NCBI GenBank assembly: GCA_902362595.1
Contig: CABIXF010000008.1
Span: forward strand, 1-64,000
Direction: 5' to 3'
DNA length: 64,000 nt
Source: Bacteroidaceae bacterium
GTDB taxonomy: Bacteria > Bacteroidota > Bacteroidia > Bacteroidales > Bacteroidaceae
This document shows positions 1 to 8,876 of the stretch, one piece after another. The notes beneath the pieces were generated by a model. That model did not search any database. It was not told where the DNA came from and worked only from the letters and a program-made list of their open reading frames with translations. Position 1 is the stretch's first letter. Each line of letters begins with the position of its first letter. The position numbers were made by a program, and so were the translations under genes.

Positions 1-80
1 AGACGTGTACGTACGGTTCGGAGGCAGGCTGTCGGAAACCTACCACCGTAAGGTGGCATGGCGCCGACAGCCGAGCCTAC
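1..80 (+). mobile_element. 3' end of a group II intron (domain V 3' strand plus domain VI)
   Basis: The first bases contain CGTACGGTTC (about 10-19), the conserved 3' strand of group II intron domain V. A hairpin shaped like domain VI follows: nine perfect pairs between 27-35 and 64-72 enclose a second stem, CCACC at 43-47 with GGTGG at 52-56, closed by a GTAA tetraloop. Group II introns end a few bases after domain VI, often in AY, and CCTAC at 76-80 would suit. The catalytic core and any reverse-transcriptase gene lie before base 1. An open frame at 5-214 runs through this structured RNA and is not credible. The exact 3' splice site is inferred. Confidence 0.72.
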
Positions 81-100
81 GCGTTCTTCATGAAATATTT

Positions 101-144
101 ATCCTGGATGAAGACCTGATAAAATTTAGGTTTTCATTCAGGAT
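101..144 (+). terminator. Long hairpin downstream of the intron end
   Basis: A 17-bp stem (101-117 with 128-144, two G-T pairs) and a 10-base AT-rich loop are followed by ATTTTG. It could terminate transcription of the gene that carried the intron. The T tail is short, so its efficiency is uncertain. Confidence 0.5.
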
Positions 145-171
145 ATTTTGTATCATAATTTCCCTATCCTT

Positions 172-201
172 TTTGTTTTTCCGCTATAAATTTTATCTTT
201 G
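172..201 (+). promoter_or_regulatory. Bacteroidetes promoter, TTTG-N18-TATCTTTG
   Basis: TTTG at 172-175 and TATCTTTG at 194-201 match the -33 and -7 elements of the Bacteroidetes primary sigma factor. Transcription would start near 208, which favours the ATG at 233 for the methyltransferase over the in-frame TTG at 218. Confidence 0.7.
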
Positions 202-232
202 CCCCGTTAAATAAATATTGAATCCGAGCAAA

Positions 233-913
233 ATGGGGGATATAATATTAAGGGGGTGGAACTGGTGCCGCCGCTTCCGGCATCGTCATGGATATGGAGT
301 ACATTCTCCTTCCGATTTCTTTTTTATCACGTTCGTAGTGTACGAACGCTTGCCGTTCTATGCTTATGGACCATTGCATCACTTGCGCAGGGTGGTGGCT
401 TTTTTGCCTCATTACCGGGAAAAGGTAGATAAGTTCCTGTTTCGGCTGGTCAACTATCTGCGGCCGTCCGTAATGTGGGAAATCGGTACAGGAAGCGGCA
501 TGAGTACCCGTTATATGGCCGAAGCCCATGCTGACATGCAGGTCTATACGTTTTCAGCAGAGCCGGAAGATGCCGTAAAACGAATTCTTTCAGGGAAATC
601 TTCCATCGATTACCGGACTGGCGACTGCCGTACGGAGATGAAGAAGCTGGTTGCGGAAGGGGTGAAACCGGAAATTGTGCATATCGCCCATACCACTGCT
701 TACAAAGAAGTGTATGAGCAACTGCTTCCACTGGTTGATAAGCATACGTGCTTCGTGATTGGTACACCCTATGCCACGCCGGACAAGAAAAAATGGTGGA
801 AAGAAGTGATTGCAGATCCTCGTACGGGAGTGACATTCGATCTTTACGACGTAGGACTGGTGTTTTTCGATAAGGAACGTGTGAAAGAACACCGCATCGT
901 AAATTTCCTTTGA
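233..913 (+). CDS. Class I SAM-dependent methyltransferase, substrate unknown
   Basis: A 226-aa soluble protein without signal peptide or membrane segment. EIGTGSGMS at residues 83-91 fits the glycine-rich SAM-binding loop (motif I) of Rossmann-fold methyltransferases, and the alternating strand/helix pattern afterwards agrees. YGVHSPSDF near residue 21 is, from memory, typical of a Bacteroidetes family of unassigned methyltransferases. The substrate cannot be read from the sequence. The ATG at 233 lies about 25 bases after the predicted transcription start; an in-frame TTG at 218 would add five residues but lies very close to that start. The cobalamin adenosyltransferase gene begins 28 bases downstream, so the two are probably cotranscribed, although no functional link is evident. 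Confidence 0.75.
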   Translation: MGDIILRGWNWCRRFRHRHGYGVHSPSDFFFITFVVYERLPFYAYGPLHHLRRVVAFLPHYREKVDKFLFRLVNYLRPSVMWEIGTGSGMSTRYMAEAHADMQVYTFSAEPEDAVKRILSGKSSIDYRTGDCRTEMKKLVAEGVKPEIVHIAHTTAYKEVYEQLLPLVDKHTCFVIGTPYATPDKKKWWKEVIADPRTGVTFDLYDVGLVFFDKERVKEHRIVNFL

Positions 914-941
914 ATTTGCTAAAACCTTTGAATTTGAAGAT

Positions 942-1511
942 ATGAAACTGACCAAGATTTATACGAAGACGGGAGATAAAGGTACTACTTCCCTGGTGGG
1001 AGGAGTACGGGTGTCCAAATCAGACGTACGTCTGGAAGCGTATGGCACGGTGGATGAATTGAACTCTACCATCGGATTGCTGGTTTCCGTGATGGATGAT
1101 CCAGAAAATGAGGAACTGCTTCGTCATGTGCAGCACAAGCTTTTTTCATTAGGGTCTTATCTGGCTACGGACATCGAAAAGATGGACCGTCCAGTAGAAA
1201 GTCATATCTCCGAGGAAAACGTGCATCGGTTGGAACAGGCCATCGACCGGATAAACAGCTCGCTGCCTTCCTTATCCGGTTTCATTCTGCCGGGGGGAAG
1301 TTATCCAGCTTCCGTCTGCCATGTCTGCCGCACGGTTTGTCGTCGTGCGGAGCGGCGGATTCAGGCACTGGAAGACACGCTTTCCTATGAATTGGATGAG
1401 CAGGTGAAGTGTTTTATCAATAGATTATCTGATTATTTGTTCGTTTTGTCAAGAAAGTTAAATAATTTAACAGAAGAAAGCGAAATTTATTGGGATAAGC
1501 GTTGCGAGTGA
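942..1511 (+). CDS. pduO: Cob(I)alamin adenosyltransferase, PduO type
   Basis: Transfers the adenosyl group of ATP to cob(I)alamin to make adenosylcobalamin, in the cytoplasm. The 189-aa length suits single-domain PduO-type ATRs. The N-terminal element KIYTKTGDKGTTSL (about residues 5-18) is the family's ATP-binding signature, YGTVDELNS follows near residue 31, and the C-terminal helix with CRRAERR (about 130-140) carries the conserved arginines of the active site. Bacteroides typically scavenge corrinoids and need such an enzyme for methylmalonyl-CoA mutase. No cobalamin riboswitch is visible upstream, so the gene probably reads from the promoter before the methyltransferase. Confidence 0.92.
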   Translation: MKLTKIYTKTGDKGTTSLVGGVRVSKSDVRLEAYGTVDELNSTIGLLVSVMDDPENEELLRHVQHKLFSLGSYLATDIEKMDRPVESHISEENVHRLEQAIDRINSSLPSLSGFILPGGSYPASVCHVCRTVCRRAERRIQALEDTLSYELDEQVKCFINRLSDYLFVLSRKLNNLTEESEIYWDKRCE

Positions 1512-1523
1512 AAGAATTTGTTA

Positions 1524-1531
1524 TACATTTG
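1524..1531 (+). promoter_or_regulatory. Possible -7 element TACATTTG
   Basis: A perfect TAnnTTTG match lies 43 bases before the DUF2795 start, but no good TTTG element stands 19-21 bases upstream. It may give this small gene its own transcript. Confidence 0.35.
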
Positions 1532-1574
1532 TGTTTCAATATAACGGAAGTAAAACTGTTTAAAATTATATACT

Positions 1575-1796
1575 ATGTATTGGACATTGGAATTGGCCTC
1601 AAAGCTGGAAGATGCTCCTTGGCCAGCAACTAAAGACGAGTTAATTGACTATGCAATGCGTTCGGGGGCTCCTTTGGAAGTTATCGAAAACTTGCAGGAA
1701 ATGGAAGATGAAGGTGAAATTTATGAAAGTATAGAAGATATCTGGCCTGATTATCCTAGCAAGGAAGATTTTTTCTTCAACGAGGAAGAATATTAA
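1575..1796 (+). CDS. Small acidic DUF2795 protein
   Basis: A 73-aa acidic protein without signal peptide. The body fits DUF2795: an N-terminal helix, then PWPATKDELIDYA and a helix with ENLQEM, followed by a strongly acidic C-terminus rich in Glu, Asp, Phe and Tyr. The family's function is unknown. The fold is thought to be a small helical bundle, and the acidity could suit nucleic-acid mimicry or protein contact, but that is speculation. A strong terminator follows, so this is the last gene of the unit that starts near 208 or a unit of its own. Confidence 0.8.
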   Translation: MYWTLELASKLEDAPWPATKDELIDYAMRSGAPLEVIENLQEMEDEGEIYESIEDIWPDYPSKEDFFFNEEEY

Positions 1797-1825
1797 ATAA
1801 AAGATAGCCAGAAAGAACTTTCTGT

Positions 1826-1880
1826 AAATCCAGACAATATCAGAGACACGTGGGAAGTCGGATATTGTCTGGATTTTTTT
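1826..1880 (+). terminator. Rho-independent terminator after the DUF2795 gene
   Basis: A perfect 16-bp stem (1826-1841 with 1861-1876) with a 19-base loop ends in seven T residues. Confidence 0.9.
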
Positions 1881-1932
1881 GTCTCAATAAACGTTATAAA
1901 TGGATATCCTTCCTTATTTGTTTCATTCAAAA

Positions 1933-1963
1933 TTTGTTCTTATTACAGAAGATGCTATTTTTG
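1933..1963 (+). promoter_or_regulatory. Bacteroidetes promoter, TTTG-N19-TATTTTTG
   Basis: TTTG at 1933-1936 and TATTTTTG at 1956-1963 with consensus spacing stand before the thioredoxin gene. The predicted start near 1970 gives a leader of about 43 bases. Confidence 0.75.
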
Positions 1964-2012
1964 CACAGTGAGAACAGTATGTAACCAATAACCCTCATTA
2001 TTTGTGTGATTT

Positions 2013-2492
2013 ATGAAAAGAATATTGTTGATGCTTCTGACAGCTGCCTTGCTGACTCCGGCTTGTGGAAGTAATGCGGCGAAAGATAGTCAGGCAAAGG
2101 CGCAGAAGAGTACAGCGGAGCAGAGCAACGTGATGCACCTGACTAAAGCCGAGTTCCTGACCAAGGTGTATAATTACGAGAAAAATCCCAAGGAATGGAA
2201 ATACGAAGGCAAGCTGCCGGCTATTGTGGATTTCTATGCCACTTGGTGCGGCCCTTGCAAAATGGTGGCTCCGATACTGGAGGAGTTGGCAGGAGAATAC
2301 AAAGGCAAGATTGTGGTGTATAAGATAGACACAGACAAGGAGCCGGAGCTTTCGGCAGCCTTTGGAATCCGCAGTATTCCGACATTGCTGTTTATTCCGG
2401 CAGAAGGCACGCCGCAGGTATCTCAGGGTGCCATGCCGAAGGATGCCTTGAAGAAGGCCATCGACGAGTTCCTGTTGGGAAACAAGAAATAA
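2013..2492 (+). CDS. Thioredoxin-fold lipoprotein, extracytoplasmic
   Basis: A 159-aa protein with a lipoprotein signal: a hydrophobic stretch, then LTPAC with the acylated cysteine at about residue 18. The mature part carries a complete thioredoxin domain with the redox motif WCGPC at about 78-82, preceded by VDFYAT and followed by the cis-proline segment SIPTLLFI. It is therefore expected to reduce or exchange disulfides in the periplasm, membrane-anchored, rather than act as the cytoplasmic thioredoxin. It resembles the periplasmic thioredoxins described in Bacteroides fragilis. It is monocistronic, with its own promoter and a bidirectional terminator downstream. Partner proteins are not indicated by the neighbours. 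Confidence 0.88.
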   Translation: MKRILLMLLTAALLTPACGSNAAKDSQAKAQKSTAEQSNVMHLTKAEFLTKVYNYEKNPKEWKYEGKLPAIVDFYATWCGPCKMVAPILEELAGEYKGKIVVYKIDTDKEPELSAAFGIRSIPTLLFIPAEGTPQVSQGAMPKDALKKAIDEFLLGNKK

Positions 2493-2508
2493 ATTCTCGG
2501 TGTGGGAA

Positions 2509-2558
2509 AAACGAAGTGTCCCCGAAGTCTGCATAAAGGCTTCGGGGACACTTCGTTT
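2509..2558. terminator. Bidirectional terminator between the thioredoxin gene and malQ
   Basis: A perfect 19-bp stem (2509-2527 with 2540-2558) around a 12-base loop, with A-rich and T-rich edges, serves both convergent genes. Confidence 0.88.
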
Positions 2559-2571
2559 ATAGATAGGGCTG

Positions 2572-5250
2572 TTATTCTCTGTCACTCTCTTCAATCAGTT
2601 CGCGGATGGTCTGGTTGAGTTCCTTTTCTTTGAGCAGTTCCTCCAGGGTGAGATGCATGCGCCAGCGCCAGTAATGCCGTGGATGGGCCGGAATGTTGAT
2701 ACGTTCGGCTTCCACATCCGGGTTGCGCAGGCGTTCGTCAATGCTCATCCAATCCTGCCAGGCTAGTATGCAAAGCAGGGACGGACTTTTCAGGTGATTG
2801 AATACGATGTCTTTGCAAAGCCATCCGGGAGCAGGTGACGGAATGGCTCCCATGTGATGCATTTCGTTGTGATAGAAGCGTTCGGTACGTGCCGGATTTT
2901 CTTCCCACCAGCCACGCAGGGTAGACATGTCGTGGGTGCCGATGGTGCATACCGACAGGAAGGGATAGTTTTCCGTGTGTCCGAATTCCTCGTTCATCTT
3001 TTTAGGCATGCGCTGTATTTCGAGCGAAAGAATCTGCAGCTGTTTCATGACCCAAGGCACACATCCGGGCACCATGCCGAGGTCTTCGCCGCAGACCAGC
3101 ATCGGAGTGGACTGCGTGAGAACCGGCAGTTTCTTCATGGCTTCCTGATACCAGAATTCGTTGTGCCGTTGATAATAGTAGTGGTTGTACAGGTGATTGA
3201 AGGCCTCCTGTTCCTTGGAACTCAGCTGCTGGAACACGAAGTCAGGCTGCACGGCGATACGCGGATGGTATTTCTCCGGGTCGTGGTGGTCGGGGAGGAA
3301 GAGCACGTCACTGATGAGGGTGTAGAGACCTTCCTTCAGCTTCAGACTTTCTTCGTCGTGCTTGTCGCCGAACCAAGCTTCCACTTTCCGTTGGGTGTCA
3401 AATTCCGGACGCATGGCATAGCGCCCTTCTGCCACAGGCTCCAGGAAGGTGTTCCGCACCATGTCGCTTTGTGTGCCGAAGAGTTTCTCCAATACGCTAT
3501 CATCAATGAACGGACGGGTCATGAAGTCGGGGTCGAAGTGGAGGCCGAAACTCTTGATTTCGTCTACACTGAGCGGAAGAGACGGCGAGAACTGGCCGAG
3601 CAGTCCGTGTACGGAATGGTCGGGAATCTCCCAGATGCGGAAGAAGCCCAGAATGTGGTCGATGCGGTAGGCCGTGAAATACTCGGCCATCTTGGAGAAG
3701 CGGCGGCGCCACCAGCGGTAGTTGTCCTTTTCCATGAGCTCCCAGTTGTAGGTGGGGAATCCCCAGTTCTGTCCGTTGACCGAGAAATCGTCGGGGGGAG
3801 CGCCGGCCTGTCCGTTGAGGTGGAAATAATGAGGTTCTACCCATGCTTCCACGCTGGTGCGGCTGATGCCGATGGGGATGTCCCCTTTCAGCAGGATGCC
3901 CTTCTGGCGCGCGTAGGTGCTCACTGCCAGCAGTTGAACGTGAAGCAGGTATTGCAGGTAGTAGTAGAAAGCTATCTGCGGATAAGCTTTGTGTCCGGAG
4001 GTACACAATTGCGCTATTTCGTCTGACTGATAGGTACGGTAGGCCGGCCACTGGTTGAAGTCGGGGGTGCCGTACAAGTCGCGCAGGTAACAGAAGGCAG
4101 CGTACGGACGCAGCCATTCTTCATTGCGGCGGAAGAAGTCCAGGAAATCTTCTGAGGCAAGAGTCTTCTTTCCTTCTTGTTTGTATATCTGGTGCAGGTA
4201 ATTCAGTTTCAGCTGAGTAGACTGTTCATAATCCATCATGGAGAAAGAATTTACCTTGAGGCGTTCCTTTTCAAAGGCTTCGGCTGCTTTCTTGTTGTGG
4301 AGCGGTGGAAGCTGGCGAAGGTCGATGTACATCGGGTGGAACGCATAGATGGAGATGCTGTTGTAGGGATAAGAATCCGTCCCCTTCCCCGTCAGCGTGG
4401 TATCGTTGATGGGAAGAATCTGGATGGCTTTCTGCTTGGTTTCGTACGCCCAGTCCATCAGCATCTTCAGGTCGCCGAAGTCGCCCATGCCGCAGCTTCC
4501 TTCCGAGCGGAGGGAGAATACGGGGATGGCGCAGCCGGCAATCCGGTGGGGAGTGTCGTCAAAGAATACTTCCGTCTCCATGGGCAGATAAGTCTCTCCG
4601 CGCTGCAACGGCTGGAGAGGGAAAGTGCGGTTGGGACGTGTTTCCCATCGTTCCACGGCACCAGTCTCTTTCTGGATAGCCACGAATTTGTATTCAAAAG
4701 GAAACTGCAGGGTGGAGGCATCCAGTGTCAGGTGCCACACATTGGGCTGCACTTCCTTCATCCGCAGCGGGCGGCAATATTCCCAGTTGCCCAGGGCGGC
4801 ACAGCTTCCGATGACTCCCAGTTGTTGTTTCCGGTTCCGCAGTCCCGGACAGAGCGCCCGGAAAGTGATGCAGCGCCCGGCATTGTCGGACAGTTTGGAC
4901 GGCTGTTGCGGTATATATGCGTGGTTGAAGGCCGAAGTGTAGAGATACGCGTGCTGCGGCAGGTCTCTCCAGCAGTCTTCAATGAGATAATGCTGCTGTT
5001 GTACGTTGCCCGGGTAGAAAGAGTGGGGGATGGCTCCGAACTCTTTCCGCACCACCTTCCCGTGCAGACTGACGGCATAGCGGTAGGTGATGGGGGCAGA
5101 GGAAAGAAAGTCGAAGTTTGCTTCGCCCGTCCATTCTTCCCCGTTGCGGGTGGTCATCTCCACGGTATGTTGTATCTGTTGCTGATTGAGGAAGATGCAA
5201 AGGCTTTCTCCCCAGACCGTGCGGTATTGTATGCGAAAAGTAATTTTCAT
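2572..5250 (-). CDS. malQ: 4-alpha-glucanotransferase (GH77 amylomaltase) with N-terminal starch-binding domains
   Basis: Disproportionates malto-oligosaccharides by moving glucan segments between chains and releasing glucose; part of starch and glycogen metabolism in the cytoplasm (no signal peptide). The 892-aa protein is much longer than E. coli MalQ because about 240 N-terminal residues form two CBM20-like beta-sandwich modules; GSCAALGNWEYCRPL in the second is the usual CBM20 signature. The GH77 barrel follows: AYRIDHILGFF holds the nucleophile Asp (about residue 530), GEDLGM the acid/base Glu (about 720), and GTHDMSTLRGWW the third conserved Asp. The architecture resembles plant DPE2 and is common in Bacteroides. 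It is a single-gene unit with its own promoter. Confidence 0.93.
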   Translation of the reverse strand: MKITFRIQYRTVWGESLCIFLNQQQIQHTVEMTTRNGEEWTGEANFDFLSSAPITYRYAVSLHGKVVRKEFGAIPHSFYPGNVQQQHYLIEDCWRDLPQHAYLYTSAFNHAYIPQQPSKLSDNAGRCITFRALCPGLRNRKQQLGVIGSCAALGNWEYCRPLRMKEVQPNVWHLTLDASTLQFPFEYKFVAIQKETGAVERWETRPNRTFPLQPLQRGETYLPMETEVFFDDTPHRIAGCAIPVFSLRSEGSCGMGDFGDLKMLMDWAYETKQKAIQILPINDTTLTGKGTDSYPYNSISIYAFHPMYIDLRQLPPLHNKKAAEAFEKERLKVNSFSMMDYEQSTQLKLNYLHQIYKQEGKKTLASEDFLDFFRRNEEWLRPYAAFCYLRDLYGTPDFNQWPAYRTYQSDEIAQLCTSGHKAYPQIAFYYYLQYLLHVQLLAVSTYARQKGILLKGDIPIGISRTSVEAWVEPHYFHLNGQAGAPPDDFSVNGQNWGFPTYNWELMEKDNYRWWRRRFSKMAEYFTAYRIDHILGFFRIWEIPDHSVHGLLGQFSPSLPLSVDEIKSFGLHFDPDFMTRPFIDDSVLEKLFGTQSDMVRNTFLEPVAEGRYAMRPEFDTQRKVEAWFGDKHDEESLKLKEGLYTLISDVLFLPDHHDPEKYHPRIAVQPDFVFQQLSSKEQEAFNHLYNHYYYQRHNEFWYQEAMKKLPVLTQSTPMLVCGEDLGMVPGCVPWVMKQLQILSLEIQRMPKKMNEEFGHTENYPFLSVCTIGTHDMSTLRGWWEENPARTERFYHNEMHHMGAIPSPAPGWLCKDIVFNHLKSPSLLCILAWQDWMSIDERLRNPDVEAERINIPAHPRHYWRWRMHLTLEELLKEKELNQTIRELIEESDRE

Positions 5251-5284
5251 ATCTTATGTATTAGTTGTGGCTTATTGTTCTGCT

Positions 5285-5316
5285 CAAAAATAATGAATCT
5301 CATGGAGTTGTGCAAA
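5285..5316 (-). promoter_or_regulatory. malQ promoter, TTTG-N20-TATTTTTG on the minus strand
   Basis: Read on the minus strand, TTTG (5316-5313) and TATTTTTG (5292-5285) have consensus spacing. The start would lie near 5278. The -33 element touches the T run of the gyrB terminator. Confidence 0.72.
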
Positions 5317-5317
5317 T

Positions 5318-5353
5318 AAAAAACTCCGGATGTCCTTTCGGAATCCGGAGTTT
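5318..5353 (-). terminator. gyrB terminator
   Basis: On the minus strand an 11-bp GC-rich stem (5321-5331 with 5343-5353) is followed by a run of T residues. It stands between the gyrB stop codon and the malQ promoter. Confidence 0.85.
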
Positions 5354-5407
5354 CCCTCTGTAAGATGTGAGGATGGATTTAAAATAATGAATTAAGAAAA
5401 AATGGAA

Positions 5408-7441
<2,034 letters not shown>

Positions 7442-7481
7442 CTAAAAATCGTGAAAAAGGCATGAGGAGGGTAGATACGAC

Positions 7482-7509
7482 AAAAGGCTAGATGATGACA
7501 TCCAGCCTT
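7482..7509 (-). terminator. rpsT terminator
   Basis: On the minus strand an 11-bp stem with one mismatch (7499-7509 with 7484-7494) and a 4-base loop is followed by TTTTG, just after the rpsT stop codon. Confidence 0.7.
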
Positions 7510-7536
7510 AATATCTTTCTTACGTCAAGTGTAAAC

Positions 7537-7791
7537 TTAAGCCAGTTTGCTGATATGAGCAGCCAGTTTAGACTTCAAGTTAGCAGCCTTGTTCGCGTGG
7601 ATAATGTTGCGCTTAGCCAGCTTATCCAACATTTTCTGTACACTAGGATACAATGCAACAGCTTCAGCTTTGTCTGTAGTTGCACGAAGTTTCTTCACTG
7701 CGTTACGCATTGTCTTCGCATAATATCTGTTGTGAAGTCTTCTTTTTTCTTCCTGTCTGATTCTCTTAATAGATGATTTGTGATTTGCCAT
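7537..7791 (-). CDS. rpsT: 30S ribosomal protein S20
   Basis: Primary 16S rRNA-binding protein of the small subunit. The 84-aa, very basic, all-helical sequence starts with [13 protein letters not shown] and contains [15 protein letters not shown] and [19 protein letters not shown], the conserved S20 pattern. No promoter motif is visible in the 43 bases between it and the upstream tRNA-Glu gene, so it probably reads through from the tRNA promoter. A hairpin terminator follows. Confidence 0.96.
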   Translation of the reverse strand: MANHKSSIKRIRQEEKRRLHNRYYAKTMRNAVKKLRATTDKAEAVALYPSVQKMLDKLAKRNIIHANKAANLKSKLAAHISKLA

Positions 7792-7834
7792 CTCGACTAA
7801 TCTTTAATATTGTTCGTGATTTCTGTTTATTATG

Positions 7835-7906
7835 TAGCCCGTGGGGGAATCGAACCCCCCTTTCAAGAATGAAAATCTTGCGTCCTAACCGATAGACGAA
7901 CGGGCC
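7835..7906 (-). tRNA. tRNA-Glu (anticodon UUC)
   Basis: Seventy-two bases fold as a complete cloverleaf on the minus strand: a 7-bp acceptor stem (G1-U72 wobble, discriminator A), the D loop with GGTTAGGA, the anticodon stem CAAGA/TCTTG with loop TTTTCAT (anticodon TTC), and the T arm GGGGG-TTCGATT-CCCCC. CCA is not encoded. A promoter stands about 65 bases upstream. Confidence 0.96.
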
Positions 7907-7969
7907 ATCCTTTCTCTCAGGAAGACCTCCTGATATTCAACGAGGATACTTATCTCTCGTTTGCGGATG

Positions 7970-8000
7970 CAAAGGTAGGAAGAATTTCGGAAACTCCAAA
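7970..8000 (-). promoter_or_regulatory. tRNA-Glu / rpsT promoter, TTTG-N19-TACCTTTG
   Basis: On the minus strand TTTG (8000-7997) and TACCTTTG (7977-7970) have consensus spacing. A small inverted repeat (TCAGGA/TCCTGA, about 7918-7934) lies in the precursor before the mature tRNA. Confidence 0.7.
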
Positions 8001-8150
8001 ACATTCCTGCTTTTTTTTACGTTTTGGATGTGATTTTCCTTTCGGAACGAGGATATTCCTGTTCTGAAGTGCTTTGTAGAAGGGGTGAGGATGGGATGTA
8101 GGTACATTCTTTTGTGCTTCAAGGCCTATTTTTCTAGTTGAATCTGTATA

Positions 8151-8243
8151 TTCTCTGTACGACTGTTTGGGATTTGTATTTCACAGTGTGGGATATATAT
8201 TTCACACTGTGGTTTTTGTATCCCACACTGTGGTACAGAGAAA
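8151..8243. repeat. 21-bp tandem repeat array with inverted ends (copy A)
   Basis: Three clear units of about 21 bp start at 8179, 8200 and 8221, preceded by a degenerate one at about 8158. The consensus is YYYCACACTGTGG followed by an AT-rich tail ending in TA; CACACTGTG is itself a dyad. The array is bounded by the inverted repeat TTCTCTGTAC (8151-8160) and GTACAGAGAA (8233-8242). The same element recurs at 33193-33286. The stretch 7907-8328, which holds this array and two promoters, contains no convincing gene; the function is unknown. Confidence 0.85.
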
Positions 8244-8258
8244 TCTTTACTGATTTTG

Positions 8259-8290
8259 TTTGTTTAGTATAAGGACTTTTTCTATCTTTC
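8259..8290 (+). promoter_or_regulatory. Promoter before the ACT-like gene, TTTG-N20-TATCTTTC
   Basis: TTTG at 8259-8262 and TATCTTTC at 8283-8290 (last base off consensus) lie just after repeat copy A, which therefore ends about 15 bases before the -33 element. Confidence 0.55.
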
Positions 8291-8328
8291 GTCCCTAAAA
8301 CTGATGTTATATTAAGGTAGATTGAGAA

Positions 8329-8853
8329 ATGAAAGGCTATAAGTTGAAGTCTGTAGGCGTATATGACGGCAAAGTTTGTATGGCGGCCCTGGACGACAAA
8401 AGTGGGAAACCTGTTTCCATACAGGAACTTTCGACTTGCAAAGAATTGGTTTATATGCGTTTGCGTACATTGGAGGCAGTGGCCTCCTTCCGTTTTCTGG
8501 AGCATGCATTAGGAGTATTGTCGCGGTATGACATGCCGGTTTATGCCATGGCTTCTTCGGCCGGGAGTTTTTCCGTAGTGACAGGGGAAGGAAATGGCGG
8601 TTTGGAGAAGGTGTGCAGGGAACTTTCCTCGTTTGCCGAAGTCGTTCTGGAGCATGAAGTAGAGGTAATCTGTGTGCAGGAAGGTCCGGAAACGGACGAA
8701 CGGGAAGCCGATAAGAACCTGGTGGCATTGTTGAAGGATATTCCTGTGTTGATGGTTTCTTCTGAGGAAGAGGCAGGAAACGTGGCACTGACCGTGCGTC
8801 GGAAAGACCGGGAAAAAGTGATTCGTTTGTTCCAGTCGATGGGCGGTCAATAA
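8329..8853 (+). CDS. Uncharacterized protein with ACT-like regulatory domains
   Basis: A 174-aa soluble protein that I do not recognise by name. The C-terminal segment (about residues 130-172: IPVLMVSSEEEAGNV, then ALTVRRKDREKVIRLFQ) has the strand-helix-strand-strand-helix layout and wording of the ACT domain of aspartate kinases. The middle (about 65-120) looks like a second such unit with YAMASSAGSFSVV. No kinase domain is present, so it may be a free-standing amino-acid-binding regulator or a relic of an aspartokinase regulatory half. recO starts 23 bases downstream, which suggests cotranscription. The ACT assignment rests on pattern alone. Confidence 0.5.
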   Translation: MKGYKLKSVGVYDGKVCMAALDDKSGKPVSIQELSTCKELVYMRLRTLEAVASFRFLEHALGVLSRYDMPVYAMASSAGSFSVVTGEGNGGLEKVCRELSSFAEVVLEHEVEVICVQEGPETDEREADKNLVALLKDIPVLMVSSEEEAGNVALTVRRKDREKVIRLFQSMGGQ

Positions 8854-8876
8854 CCGGGGCTTAATTCGGAGAAGAT

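Noticed and set aside
5-214. A 69-codon frame at the left edge
   Set aside because: It crosses the group II intron 3' structure, a terminator and a promoter.
201-941. Cobalamin riboswitch before the PduO-type gene
   Set aside because: The upstream gap is 28 bases, preceded by the methyltransferase gene; no B12 box is seen.
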